Shown: positions 47,974 to 58,605, counted from the first letter of the stretch. The stretch: 64,000 nucleotides of DNA from Desulfoscipio gibsoniae DSM 7213 (GCF_000233715.2 NC_021184.1:3310001-3374000); one strand, 5' to 3'. Made by a program: numbers and translations. The notes: generated from the letters alone by a model not told the origin.

Positions 47974-49116
47974 ATGCCTTACATGCTTACAGAAGAGCAG
48001 CAAATGATGCGCGATATGGTCAAAAAATTGGCTCAAAATGAAATAGCACCCCGGGCAGCTGAAATTGACCGTACCCATCGTTTCCCTATAGAGAACATTA
48101 AAAAAATGGGCGAGCTGGGTCTGATGGGGGTACCTATCCCCGAAGAGTATGGCGGTGCAGGTTGTGATTTTCTTTCATATATAATTACTGTTGAGGAAAT
48201 ATCCCGGGCCTGCGCATCCACAGGAGTAATACTAGCCGTTCACACCTCGGTGGGTACTTTCCCCATTCTTTATTTCGGCACTGAAGAGCAAAAACAAAAA
48301 TATATCCCCAAACTCGCCTCGGGTAAATACGTAGGAGCCTTTGCCCTCACCGAATCCAATGCCGGCTCAGATGCGGCCAACATCTCCACCACCGCCAGGT
48401 TAGTGGGTGATCACTATATTGTCAACGGTAATAAAATTTTTACCACCAGCGGCAGCGATGCCAGTGTGTATGTCACCTTCGTCACTCTGGATAAGAGATT
48501 GGGCCACAATGGTGTAACCTGTTTGCTGATTGACAAAAACACCCCCGGGTTTTCCGTTGGAAAAACCGAAGAAAAAATGGGACTACACGGTGACGTAACC
48601 ACCGAATTAATCTTCGACAATGCCATGGTACCCAAAGAAAATCTGTTAGGCCGTGAAGGGGAAGGATTTAAAATAGCCATGTCCCTGTTAGACGGCGGGC
48701 GCATCGGCATTGGTGCCCAGGGACTGGGCATTGCCCAGGCCGCCTTTGACGTAGCGAAACAGTACGCCAAAGAACGGGTACAGTTTGGCCAATCCATAGC
48801 CAGCTTCCAAGCTATCCAGTTTATGCTGGCGGACATGGCCACCCGCATCGACTGCGCCCGTCTTCTCGTATACCGGGCCGCCCGCATGCGCGACATGGGA
48901 CTACCCTACAGCAAGGAGGCCTCCATGGCTAAAATGTACGCCACCGATACCGCCATGGAGGTAACCACCAACGCTGTGCAAATATTGGGCGGCTACGGTT
49001 ACTGCCGGGAGTACCCTGTGGAGCGCTACATGAGGGATGCTAAAATAACCCAGATTTACGAGGGTACCAACCAAATACAGCGCATCGTTATCGCCAAACA
49101 ATTGCTCAATGAATAA
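47974..49116 (+). CDS. Acyl-CoA dehydrogenase (butyryl-CoA type)
   Basis: FAD enzyme that introduces the 2,3 double bond in acyl-CoA. It has ALTESNAGSDAAN and the catalytic Glu (about 363) in IYEGTNQIQ, with GGYGYCREYPVERYMRD before it. 380 residues and the position of the Glu fit short-chain acyl-CoA dehydrogenases. ATG after GGAAAGGAG. Second gene of the sigma-54 operon; no electron-transfer flavoprotein genes are adjacent. Confidence 0.95.
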   Translation: MPYMLTEEQQMMRDMVKKLAQNEIAPRAAEIDRTHRFPIENIKKMGELGLMGVPIPEEYGGAGCDFLSYIITVEEISRACASTGVILAVHTSVGTFPILYFGTEEQKQKYIPKLASGKYVGAFALTESNAGSDAANISTTARLVGDHYIVNGNKIFTTSGSDASVYVTFVTLDKRLGHNGVTCLLIDKNTPGFSVGKTEEKMGLHGDVTTELIFDNAMVPKENLLGREGEGFKIAMSLLDGGRIGIGAQGLGIAQAAFDVAKQYAKERVQFGQSIASFQAIQFMLADMATRIDCARLLVYRAARMRDMGLPYSKEASMAKMYATDTAMEVTTNAVQILGGYGYCREYPVERYMRDAKITQIYEGTNQIQRIVIAKQLLNE

Positions 49117-49143
49117 TTTTTTTTAAAAAGATAAAAGGCAGTT

Positions 49144-49174
49144 AAAAAAGAGGGGTTATAAGCCCTCTTTTTTG
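49144..49174 (+). terminator. Terminator of the thiolase operon
   Basis: AAAAAAGAGGG and CCCTCTTTTTT pair around a short loop, with a T run at the end; works on both strands. Confidence 0.9.
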
Positions 49175-49271
49175 CTGTGCTGCAAGTCATACTATTAATG
49201 AAATTATGTTAAACCAGCAATGCACAGAATTGATGCATTATTGCTAAAAACAAAGCACATTTGCAAAACTC

Positions 49272-49460
49272 TTATTTCTGCCCCTTCCCCTGAAAGTCAA
49301 ACCCTACCTTGCCGTCGGGACCCAGTACCAGGGCTGCGTTAAAAGCTTTACCAGCACGTGAAATAAACCCTTCGACCACCCCGGTCCTGCCCTTCTCTAA
49401 CAGCTCCCGGGCCAGCTCCGGGCTGATTTGCCGCCCGGCAATTTCCCGAAAGCCTATGGT
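49272..49460 (-). pseudogene. Fragment of a topoisomerase III C-terminal repeat
   Basis: A minus-strand frame of about 60 codons ending in TAA at 49272 reads GFREIAGRQISPELARELL, then EKGRTGVVEGFISRAGKAF and NAALVLGPDGKVGFDF. This matches the Toprim_Crpt repeat found at the end of type IA topoisomerases (reIaGk-is...LLekGkT...GF-SK-GK-F-A-L). It has no normal start codon, and its beginning overlaps the 3' end of the EamA gene in another frame. It is best read as a remnant of a topB-like gene. Confidence 0.65.
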
Positions 49461-50344
49461 TTTTTCTCTTTTCTGATTTGTACCAGCACAACAGCCACAA
49501 TTACAAGCGAACAGCCGATAATCTGCAGATTCGAAAGCACTTCCCCTAAAATGATATAAGCGATGATACCCGCCAGCACAGGCTCCATGGAACTGGTAAT
49601 CCCCGTAACCACAGGGGAAAGGTATTGCAAACCTTTAAAAAAGAAACCAAACGGCAAAATGGTAGAAAAAATAGCAATGTAAAAGAAAAAAACAGAAACC
49701 TCGCGACTATATGAGAAGAAAGTAACCCAGGGCGGCGCATGAAACATCCACACAATACCCCCCACCCCCATTCCCCATAATAAAAGCGTCCAGAGCGAAT
49801 ACCTATCAAGTCCGTATTTACCATAAATAGTATAAAAGGCAAAAGAAAGAGCTGACGCCAAACCACCAATTAAACCGGGTATTGTAACAGCCAGCCCCGA
49901 GCCGAAATTACCTTTAACAATTAAAAATCCACCCAGTGTTGCACTGCTGATGGCCAGCAGCTTAATTGCGGTTATTATTTCTTGACGAGTTAAAAGTCCG
50001 TATAAAAGAATAAAAATAGGTGACAGGTACTGTAAAAAAACAGCAGTAGCCACGTTGGTTTCACTAATGGCGTAAAGGTAGGTAAATTGTACCGTGGCCA
50101 CACCAAAAATGCCAAAGATTAAAAAATAACCATAATCCCTTTGTTGAACCTTTAATAATTTGGGGTTAACAACGGCAAAATAAGCCCCTAATAGAATAAA
50201 TGACAAAATTAATCTTAACTGAACTAAATCATAGGGACTGACTTGCTGGTTAAAAAGGTATTTAGCCACTGTTCCGGAAAGACCCCATAGCGAGTCTGCC
50301 AATAGAATATATAAAAACCCCTTAAGTTGATTGGATAAGACCAT
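49454..50344 (-). CDS. EamA/DMT family transporter
   Basis: A 296-residue membrane protein with ten predicted helices in two EamA repeats (GFLYILLADSLWGLSGTVAKYL at the start; GGLASALSFAFYTIYGKYGL in the second). Members export or import amino acids and other metabolites; the substrate cannot be read from sequence. The second-repeat end SSMEPVLAGIIAYIILGEVL is typical. Confidence 0.92.
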   Translation of the reverse strand: MVLSNQLKGFLYILLADSLWGLSGTVAKYLFNQQVSPYDLVQLRLILSFILLGAYFAVVNPKLLKVQQRDYGYFLIFGIFGVATVQFTYLYAISETNVATAVFLQYLSPIFILLYGLLTRQEIITAIKLLAISSATLGGFLIVKGNFGSGLAVTIPGLIGGLASALSFAFYTIYGKYGLDRYSLWTLLLWGMGVGGIVWMFHAPPWVTFFSYSREVSVFFFYIAIFSTILPFGFFFKGLQYLSPVVTGITSSMEPVLAGIIAYIILGEVLSNLQIIGCSLVIVAVVLVQIRKEKKP

Positions 50345-50562
50345 AGGTTATTCTCCGATTACCCCGTCCTGGTTTTAAGTTAAATTGTTAAATTTGATTG
50401 TTGGTATCTGCACTCTAATAACATATACATTTTATCAAAATATAGTTAATTAAAGCCCGCTAATATTAAATTATCTTAATAGCGTTAATATTGCCAACTT
50501 AACACATATTATCTATTATATTTATATATAATGCGTGGCCGCAGAGACAGGAGGTATTATCA

Positions 50563-50823
50563 ATGCGTTTTTTTAATTCCTGGCATGATATGAAAGTCGA
50601 TAATAGTATTGAGGAAAAATTATGCCTGTTACACACAAAAAAGAAAATCAATGCCCATAAAAAAACCAGGTCCGGACAAAATAGACGGGCCTGGTTTTCT
50701 ATTGCATTTTTTCTGTTTTTTTATGGTTCAACTTTTTCAGAACGCTGTAAATACTGGTGGAAAAAGTACTCTCCCACCGCAACTAGCACCGCAAATAAAG
50801 CCAAAGCGGTAAAAGTTGTTTGA
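50563..50823 (+). CDS. Uncertain short ORF with a strong ribosome binding site
   Basis: An 86-codon plus-strand frame beginning MRFFNSWHDMKVDNSIEEK. GGAGG lies 8 bases before the ATG, which is a good signal. The frame however runs through the DUF2512 terminator and its 3' part is antisense to that gene; residues after about 35 look like a shadow translation. It could be a small real gene with a recently altered end. No family recognised. Confidence 0.25.
   Translation: MRFFNSWHDMKVDNSIEEKLCLLHTKKKINAHKKTRSGQNRRAWFSIAFFLFFYGSTFSERCKYWWKKYSPTATSTANKAKAVKVV
50657..50700 (-). terminator. Terminator of the DUF2512 gene
   Basis: AAAACCAGG and CCTGGTTTT with a roughly 20-base loop; on the minus strand seven T residues follow. 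Located just past the DUF2512 stop. Confidence 0.85.
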
Positions 50824-51074
50824 AAAGCCGGCACTATTAAATTTATAATATATGCTGCGAGCGCAGCCATGACACCATCACCGACTGATGCAACAATATT
50901 ACCATACTTTGGCAGGACAAACAGATCACCTACAAGATAGTTCAGTGCTGTACCTGCAAGAGCCACCCAAAATACCCAACCCCATGTGTTGTTGTCTATG
51001 AATCTCAGGGCTATAATAGCAAAAACAAAGGTCATAATAAATTTAAATAAAAGTGCGGTTGCAGTTTTATTCAT
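50721..51074 (-). CDS. DUF2512 (YndM-like) membrane protein
   Basis: A 117-residue protein with four hydrophobic helices, matching the YndM/DUF2512 family (LNYLVGDLFVLPKYGNIVASVGDG). Function unknown, common in spore formers. The ATG at 51074 lies 8 bases after GGAGG; the ATG at 51098 is less well placed. Confidence 0.8.
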   Translation of the reverse strand: MNKTATALLFKFIMTFVFAIIALRFIDNNTWGWVFWVALAGTALNYLVGDLFVLPKYGNIVASVGDGVMAALAAYIINLIVPAFQTTFTALALFAVLVAVGEYFFHQYLQRSEKVEP

Positions 51075-51213
51075 ATTTTTCACCTCCATTCTTTCCATTT
51101 AATAGTTTCCCCATGTTTTTCATGTTTATTCAGCTTCTTTGAGATGACTTTTTACATGCATGAATATTACTTGGTCCTCCACTTTTTGTACTCCAAGCTC
51201 AACATCATACTTC

Positions 51214-51256
51214 TTGCAAAAGCATAAAAGCCCTCGGGCTATGCCCAAGAGCTCTC
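51214..51256 (-). terminator. Terminator of the thioesterase gene
   Basis: On the minus strand AGCTCTTGGGC pairs with GCCCGAGGGCT around a 3-base loop, followed by TTTTATGCTTTT. Confidence 0.85.
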
Positions 51257-51295
51257 GTTATGCAACAGTATTTGAGGAAATTATATAACAGTTGA

Positions 51296-51700
51296 TTAGC
51301 TTTCTCTAAACACTAAACCTTGCGCCATAGCAACTACTTTTCCATCATCATCCTCTATAGTTATTCTATAATTTGCCGTACGCCGTCCAAGATGAACTTC
51401 TTCTGCGGTAGCAATCAAAACATCACCGGGTCTGCTGGCCCTGATAAAATTTATGTTTACATTAACAGCCACCGCTGCCGACCCGCGGGCATTGCTGGCA
51501 ATGCCCAGGGCAACATCAGCCAGAGTAAAAACTACACCGCCATGGGTAATTCTTAGTATGTTGGTCATATGCTCCTGAACCTTCATGGATACCCTGGCAA
51601 ACCCCGGCGACAGTTCGATAATTTCCACTCCCATATGTTTTGGAAAAGGGTCGTTCTTTATCTTTAAGGCAATATCATCATTAACATTAATATCAGGCAT
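51296..51700 (-). CDS. PaaI-type hotdog thioesterase
   Basis: A 134-residue hotdog-fold enzyme likely to hydrolyse acyl- or aryl-CoA thioesters. THGGVVFTLADVALGIASN contains the HGG motif and catalytic Asp typical of PaaI. Single gene with its own terminator. Being near the thiolase/acyl-CoA dehydrogenase genes suggests a link with CoA-ester metabolism, but it is on the other strand. Confidence 0.9.
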   Translation of the reverse strand: MPDINVNDDIALKIKNDPFPKHMGVEIIELSPGFARVSMKVQEHMTNILRITHGGVVFTLADVALGIASNARGSAAVAVNVNINFIRASRPGDVLIATAEEVHLGRRTANYRITIEDDDGKVVAMAQGLVFRES

Positions 51701-53198
<1,498 letters not shown>

Positions 53199-53232
53199 AC
53201 CCCAGCCCCTGTCTTAAGCAAAAGCTTATATT

Positions 53233-53268
53233 AAAAAGTCGTGGAAGTTTTTTCCACGACTTTTTAAG
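53233..53268 (+). terminator. Terminator of gap
   Basis: AAAAAGTCGTGGAA and TTCCACGACTTTTT make a long perfect stem with a short T-rich loop. Confidence 0.93.
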
Positions 53269-53454
53269 TATCTGGACACACTCTTAAATAAATCATCAAG
53301 GTTTTTTTGCCATTTATTGATTAATACACAAGTATAGAATTATGTTTAATGGTTATTAAAAACCAAATTATTTTTACCATTCTAAATTCTTTTGGTTTTC
53401 CACCACATGTGATAGAATTTTGATAAATATCATGCATCTGGATTGGTGGATATT

Positions 53455-54429
53455 ATGAATGTAAACAACTTCAGGTACAATATATATTCCAGGCACTTAA
53501 TCAACAAATTTGGGCAAAAGGTATATAAACTACCGGTCAATTTGCCCGGCAGCTGTCCCAACCGGGACGGCACCCTGGGCTACGGAGGCTGTATTTTCTG
53601 CGATGAACAAGGCTCCGGATTTGACGCTTTACCCAATACTCTTTCGGTAATAGAACAGCTAAGGCAAAACAAAGAATATTTCCGCCGGCGGTTTAACGCC
53701 AACAAATTCATTGCGTATTTCCAGGCCTTTACCAATACCTATCTGCCTCCCGCGCAATTTGCCGATAATATCAAATGCGCGGCTGAAGAAGCAGATATAG
53801 TAGGCATTTCTGTATCCACCAGACCAGATTGTATCAGCGAGGAGTACTTGGATATACTATCCAGGGCACAGGCCGAAAAAAATATAGACATTAATATTGA
53901 GCTCGGATTACAAACCGTTAACTACCATACGCTAAAAAAAATAAACCGGGGTCATACCCTGGCTGAATTTATAGATGCAGTGCTGCGCATTCACCGGCGT
54001 CAATTTGAAGTTTGCACTCATTTAATATTGAATTTACCTTGGGACAATATGAGTGATGTTATTGAAAACGCCAAAATTATATCTGCTCTGGGTACTCGTT
54101 ATGTCAAGTTACACTCACTATACATAGTACGCGGCACTGAACTGGGCAACATGTACGAACGCGGTGAGTTCGAAATAATATCAATGAATCAATATATTAG
54201 ACGTATTATTACTTTCTTGGAGTACCTGGACCCGAATATAGTAATACAGCGCCTGGTGGGCAAAGGACCACAAAACGAGGTGCTCTTTTGCAATTGGGAC
54301 ACCAGTTGGTGGAAAATAAAACAGGAACTCGAGCGATTGCTGGAAGCAGAGGACACCTGGCAGGGTAAAAAGTTTGATTTTTTAAACGGCAAAGCGTTAA
54401 AACGGGCCTGGCCTAATAGTATAAATTAG
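53455..54429 (+). CDS. TIGR01212 family radical SAM protein
   Basis: A 324-residue radical SAM protein of the YhcC/TIGR01212 type. The cluster cysteines are Cys34, Cys46 and Cys49 in CPNRDGTLGYGGCIFC, the long-spaced C-x11-C-x2-C form. YFQAFTNTYLP and the GISVSTRPDC segment are typical. The substrate is not established. The ATG at 53455 is preferred to an in-frame GTG at 53443. Confidence 0.93.
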   Translation: MNVNNFRYNIYSRHLINKFGQKVYKLPVNLPGSCPNRDGTLGYGGCIFCDEQGSGFDALPNTLSVIEQLRQNKEYFRRRFNANKFIAYFQAFTNTYLPPAQFADNIKCAAEEADIVGISVSTRPDCISEEYLDILSRAQAEKNIDINIELGLQTVNYHTLKKINRGHTLAEFIDAVLRIHRRQFEVCTHLILNLPWDNMSDVIENAKIISALGTRYVKLHSLYIVRGTELGNMYERGEFEIISMNQYIRRIITFLEYLDPNIVIQRLVGKGPQNEVLFCNWDTSWWKIKQELERLLEAEDTWQGKKFDFLNGKALKRAWPNSIN

Positions 54430-54520
54430 CTTAGCTCGTTTATCACCTTGTAAGAATTATTAATTACCAGGTTACGGAAAACAACCGCGAAAAATGAATT
54501 ATTTATTTTAAAGTTTACTT

Positions 54521-54814
54521 TTATTTAAAAACAACTAGATCGTCTTCGAGAAGCACTTTGACCAATTCCTTGACTTTTTCATCGGCTACTTTGTAAAAAA
54601 CTTCGGTACCGTGGCGCACCCCGTCCACGATACCCTGGGCACGCAATATAGCCAACTGCTGAGATACCGTAGACTGCGGCAGTTCTAGACACTCTTTCAT
54701 TTTGTTAACGTTACAGCTATCGTTCATTAACCCGGCTACAATGCATAGGCGAGTGGGATGAGCAAGCGCCTTCAATAACCTGGCGGGTTCTTCGTATTTA
54801 GATGTTTCTTTCAA
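54521..54814 (-). CDS. ArsR/SmtB family transcriptional regulator
   Basis: A 97-residue winged-helix repressor: LLKALAHPTRLCIVAGLM (helix 1-2), LPQSTVSQQLAILRAQGIV (recognition helices) and RHGTEVFYKV (wing). Cysteines at 24, 34 and 42 could form a metal or thiol sensor; the classical ELCVCD motif is absent. The TTG at 54814 is 8 bases after GGGGG; the longer TTG at 54829 overlaps that site. It lies 69 bp downstream of murJ and may share its transcript. Confidence 0.9.
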   Translation of the reverse strand: MKETSKYEEPARLLKALAHPTRLCIVAGLMNDSCNVNKMKECLELPQSTVSQQLAILRAQGIVDGVRHGTEVFYKVADEKVKELVKVLLEDDLVVFK

Positions 54815-54883
54815 TTGTATATCCCCCAAGTCTTTTTACAAACTAATATATTATAATATTATGTTTTGCACAATAGCATTTTT

Positions 54884-56410
54884 TTATTTTATAAATTTTT
54901 GCTTCATCATAATAATTTCTTTAACATTTAAAAATATCAAAGTCAGCAAATAGGCGGCCCCCGCCGTACCGACCGCCAGCGTCATACCCAATAGTTGGCC
55001 CCAGGGGGATATATTTTCATTAAACAACCCTGTGTACTTACCAACGAGCCATAATATTATAGAAAAAATAATCGTCGCAACTATTATTTTTAACTGGTCG
55101 ATCCCCTGCCCACGCCAATCAAAACCATTTAAACGGCTGGATAGTAAAAACATAAAAAGAATAGCGGTAACAAAAGATCCTATTGTATTGCCCAGTGCCA
55201 GGCCGGCGTGCCCCATCCGGTCTACCAATAGATAGTCTAAAAATATATTTACAGAAAGGCCGGCCAGGCCCACCCATAGGGGCATCAGGGCATCCCGCAG
55301 GCTTAAAAATGTATAAGTCAGCACAGAGCTTGCTGACATGGCGGCTACGGAAAAAGCATAAAAACTTAATGCTGAAGCTGTGGCAATGGTGGCCGTTGTA
55401 TCAAAAGCACCTCGTTCAAAGAGCAACCGAACCACCGGGACAGCCAGCACCAGCATTAATGTTGCACTTGGGTAGGTTATTAGCGCCACCAAACGCAGGC
55501 CCAGGGCCGTTCTATCACGCAGCAATTGCATATCCTGGCGTTCGGCGGCCGCTGCCAGAGCTGGAAACAGGACTGAAGATACCACTGCAACAAATAAACC
55601 ATAGGGCAGCTCTCTAATCCGGTTGGCAAAATTCAAGGCGGCAATGCTCCCTTCCACCAGGTGGGAGCCAAACCAGCGATCCACAAAAACGAATCCCCGG
55701 CTGGCCAAGGCAGTTATGATTACCGGTATAGACATTATCAACACCCGGCGCACATCAGGGTCTGTGGTATCCAAAAGCGGGCGCCAGGGGATGCCAAACC
55801 GCCCCATAGCAGGCAGGTTATATAAGTAAAATACCAGCGCCCCGGCCAGGGTGCACCAGGCCAGGCCAGGCCCCATGAACCCACCCAGGGGTATTATAAG
55901 GGCTATAAAAACTATATTCTGCAGTACCGGTGCCACGGCTGGAACCGTGAATTCCCGGTGGGCATTGAGCACTGCCTTTGCCAAAAAACCCAAAGTGAGA
56001 AAAACTGTTGACGGGAGCATTATTTGGGTACATAACAAAGCCGTACGCCTGGCCTCACCGGTAAAGCCGGGTGCAAGTAAATCCAGCACCTGAGGAGTAA
56101 AAATCAATCCCAGCACCGTCAACAGCGTAACCAAGGCACCAACAACAAATAAGACAGTCGAAGCCAGGTAAACCCGACTTGCATCCTGCAAACGTCCTGT
56201 ATACATGGGCAATAAGGCGTTACCCGCTGAAACGCCAATAATTGTGGATAAAGTAAAGGGAATGGTAGCCGCCACCACAAAGGCATCGGATTGCAATGTC
56301 GTACCCAACAGGGCAGCAATTACCTGTTCTCGAACAAAACCCAGCACCCGGCTGGCTACAAACAAAACCAGTAAAATTGTGGAAGCCTTAAAAATATTTT
56401 GCTTTGACAT
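54884..56410 (-). CDS. murJ: MurJ-type lipid II flippase (MVF family)
   Basis: A polytopic membrane protein of 508 residues with about 14 helices. It starts STILLVLFVASRVLGFVREQVIAALLG, the MurJ signature, and has FANRIRELPYGLFVAVVSSVLFPALA in the middle. It should flip lipid II across the membrane for wall synthesis. The ATG at 56410 is 9 bases after GGAGG; a 33-codon upstream extension is not used. Confidence 0.93.
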   Translation of the reverse strand: MSKQNIFKASTILLVLFVASRVLGFVREQVIAALLGTTLQSDAFVVAATIPFTLSTIIGVSAGNALLPMYTGRLQDASRVYLASTVLFVVGALVTLLTVLGLIFTPQVLDLLAPGFTGEARRTALLCTQIMLPSTVFLTLGFLAKAVLNAHREFTVPAVAPVLQNIVFIALIIPLGGFMGPGLAWCTLAGALVFYLYNLPAMGRFGIPWRPLLDTTDPDVRRVLIMSIPVIITALASRGFVFVDRWFGSHLVEGSIAALNFANRIRELPYGLFVAVVSSVLFPALAAAAERQDMQLLRDRTALGLRLVALITYPSATLMLVLAVPVVRLLFERGAFDTTATIATASALSFYAFSVAAMSASSVLTYTFLSLRDALMPLWVGLAGLSVNIFLDYLLVDRMGHAGLALGNTIGSFVTAILFMFLLSSRLNGFDWRGQGIDQLKIIVATIIFSIILWLVGKYTGLFNENISPWGQLLGMTLAVGTAGAAYLLTLIFLNVKEIIMMKQKFIK

Positions 56411-56507
56411 GGGCCAGTGCCTCCGGAAATATAATAAACTTATAAACTTTATTGATTTTACAACAATTACTATATTAGCACATTTTATCGCAAGGGGGGA
56501 GATTACC

Positions 56508-57245
56508 ATTTTTCCGCAAACTCATATTTTTTTTGCTGAAACCGTGCTAAGGCGCCGATCCGACGCTATTACCCTGGGCAGTCTTTTCCCTGATATGGTC
56601 ATCAGCGCCCGGGTTAGCCATGCCATGGCGCACAGCCTGGGCGCAGAGCTACTATATGTAGTAAAAGAAAATCATGCCCTGGCCGATTTTGCCCGAGGCA
56701 TCATCACCCACGGCATATCCCCACACGGACTTGATTATTTTGGTGACGAAAAATATCCTGGCTGCGAGCGCGGTTACTGTTTTGAAAAAGGTCGCCCGCT
56801 GGTGAAGCATACCATCGAAGCGTGCAATATACCACCCGAGATGGGCTGGTGGAAAGCACATAATATTGTGGAGATGGGTATAGAACTGCGCATCAGCAAT
56901 CGTGGTGCCTATGGACATTTAATTCACCAGGCTTTTAACAACCAGGAACTAATTGATCAAATTACCAGCCTGCTGGGGGAATTAACTGGATACCGCGAGC
57001 AGGGGCTTAAAAAAAGAATCGCCGGTTTTCCGGGATATATTGAGATTTACAAGGCCACTGCACAGTCCCTCGCCGATAAATATCAAGTGCAAATGTTCGC
57101 CAGGCACGGCATTAATATTAATACTGTAAAGGTAGCACGGCTTATTGAGATTGCCGCCGAGCAGGTCGAAGATGACCTGGACGACTTTTTCAGATATACT
57201 TACGACATTGTGCTCAGGGAACTTGACAAAATAGAACGTTATTAG
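56508..57245 (+). CDS. Zinc-dependent phospholipase C-like hydrolase, probable ATT start
   Basis: About 245 residues. THIFFAETVL, GSLFPDMVI, SHAMAHSLGAELL, FARGIITHGISPHGLDYFG and KAHNIVEMGIEL place His, Asp and Glu residues as in the zinc-dependent phospholipase C-like fold; the substrate is unknown. No ATG, GTG or TTG fits. AAGGGGGGAG ends 6 bases before an ATT at 56508, giving the start M-FPQTHIFFAE, so ATT is chosen as initiation codon. The open frame extends left into murJ antisense sequence without support. Confidence 0.65.
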   Translation: MFPQTHIFFAETVLRRRSDAITLGSLFPDMVISARVSHAMAHSLGAELLYVVKENHALADFARGIITHGISPHGLDYFGDEKYPGCERGYCFEKGRPLVKHTIEACNIPPEMGWWKAHNIVEMGIELRISNRGAYGHLIHQAFNNQELIDQITSLLGELTGYREQGLKKRIAGFPGYIEIYKATAQSLADKYQVQMFARHGININTVKVARLIEIAAEQVEDDLDDFFRYTYDIVLRELDKIERY

Positions 57246-57538
57246 AAAAAACAGTTTATCACATAGAAAATGCTCCGCGATGGGTTCGTAACACTTACAA
57301 CTCACGCCGGACAGGTACCCAACGGTTTCAGTAACACTAAATACATACCATGTGAAGGTTACTGGGAAGTTGATGTAGAATTCATACCCATAAGTTAATA
57401 GCGAAGTTAGCAGGGTGACGACTGCCTTAATTACGCCTACCTGCCGGGTATTCTTCCTAATCACTATGCCATCCTTGCGATAATGACCATATACGACAAA
57501 AGAATGCAGCGTTAATTAACCAAGAAGGTGATTTTATT
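57246..57538. other. Intergenic region upstream of the enzyme I-like gene
   Basis: A 293-bp gap. A 42-codon plus-strand frame at 57270 (MLRDGFVTLTTHAGQ...) has no ribosome binding site and no recognisable family. No promoter or terminator could be assigned. Confidence 0.4.
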
Positions 57539-58498
57539 TTGAGTTCCGTAACTGGATCACACACGCGTACTAAAGATGGACAGGTTATATTACTTAATGC
57601 CCCGGCTTATTCCATGGATGATGTGGAAAATATCGCTGCCTCAGCTGCAGACGGCATTGGGTTGCTGAGCACGGACTTCATGTATTTGAATCGCGATAAT
57701 CTGCCGGAAGAAGAGGAACAACTGGAAATATTGCTCCGAGTGAGTCGTCTAATGGGCAACCGGCCCGTTACAGTGCGCACGCTGCAAGCCCACCCTAAAA
57801 CGATAAGGGCTATTGATAGCTCCGAATTATCAAATAATTGCCGGGGTGTGCGCTTAGGTCTGGCACGGCCCGACATACTGCAAACCCAACTGCGCGCTAT
57901 TGTCAGGGCTAGTTCCGAAGGTAATTTTCGCCTGCTTCTGCCTATGGTTGCCGATGTGACTGAGGTAATTAAGGTAAAGGACACAATAAACACCATGCAC
58001 CGTGAACTATGTGAACAAAACACACACTCCCTTCCCGACCTGGGCATTGAACTGGAGGTGCCGGGGGCATTGGTAATGGCACCGGTACTGGCCTTTGAAG
58101 TATCCTTTTTCAGCATTAGTGAAAGGTTAAAACAACATACTTTGTTAGCTGCGGACGTAAACTGCAGGAATAATGATCTGCTTCATGACTATGCCCCCTC
58201 CTTTTTGTTTCAAATCAGTGCTCTGGCGGAAGAAGTGCGCAAAAGGCGCAAATCAGTAGCAGTAACAGCACCCCTGGCCTGGCAACCGCCGGCCATACCA
58301 CTGTTAATCGCCATGGGGGTAAATGAACTGGTTATGCCGCCGGAACACATAGAACAGGCCCGGCGCATTATAGCTCGCCTAACCATGCCCAAGGCTAAAT
58401 TAGTTACTTCCAAAGCCATGTCTTTCTGGTTTCCGGACGAAATACAGCGCTATGCAGAAGAATGCCTTTCCCGCCTCGCACCTGGTGCCGGGTGTTGA
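57539..58498 (+). CDS. Degenerate PTS enzyme I C-terminal (PEP-binding barrel) domain protein
   Basis: A 319-residue protein corresponding to the TIM-barrel half of enzyme I: GIGLLSTDFMYLNR, EEEEQLEILLR, TQLRAIVRASSEGNFRLLLPMVADV and LGIELEVPGAL. The HPr-binding and phospho-histidine domains are missing. Active-site segments are changed: RTLDIGGDK is RTLQAHPKT, SIGTNDL is SISERLK, and the catalytic Cys loop is VTAPLAW. It is therefore unlikely to phosphorylate HPr and may be a PEP/pyruvate sensor or scaffold. TTG start 7 bases after AAGGTGA. No other PTS genes nearby. Confidence 0.75.
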   Translation: MSSVTGSHTRTKDGQVILLNAPAYSMDDVENIAASAADGIGLLSTDFMYLNRDNLPEEEEQLEILLRVSRLMGNRPVTVRTLQAHPKTIRAIDSSELSNNCRGVRLGLARPDILQTQLRAIVRASSEGNFRLLLPMVADVTEVIKVKDTINTMHRELCEQNTHSLPDLGIELEVPGALVMAPVLAFEVSFFSISERLKQHTLLAADVNCRNNDLLHDYAPSFLFQISALAEEVRKRRKSVAVTAPLAWQPPAIPLLIAMGVNELVMPPEHIEQARRIIARLTMPKAKLVTSKAMSFWFPDEIQRYAEECLSRLAPGAGC

Positions 58499-58509
58499 AA
58501 GGTTGAAAG
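58482..58509 (+). repeat. Dispersed repeat copy B overlapping the enzyme I-like stop
   Basis: CTGGTGCCGGGTGTTGAAAG then GTTGAAAG; differs from copy A by two substitutions and one inserted base. It supplies the last codons (PGAGC) and the stop of the enzyme I-like gene. Confidence 0.6.
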
Positions 58510-58605
58510 ATTTAATAATAGATAGCGTTAAGCGTTAGGGTTGGGGTTGAAAATGTTTTAATCATTTGGTACCCACAAAAAAATTATTATAAATGTCATG
58601 AAGAT

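Noticed and set aside
56205-56507. 101-codon N-terminal extension of the hydrolase gene
   Set aside because: It is antisense to murJ, has a different composition and the family domain starts at FPQTH.
57270-57398. 42-codon plus-strand frame
   Set aside because: Reads smoothly but has no ribosome binding site or recognisable similarity; kept only as a note in the intergenic entry.
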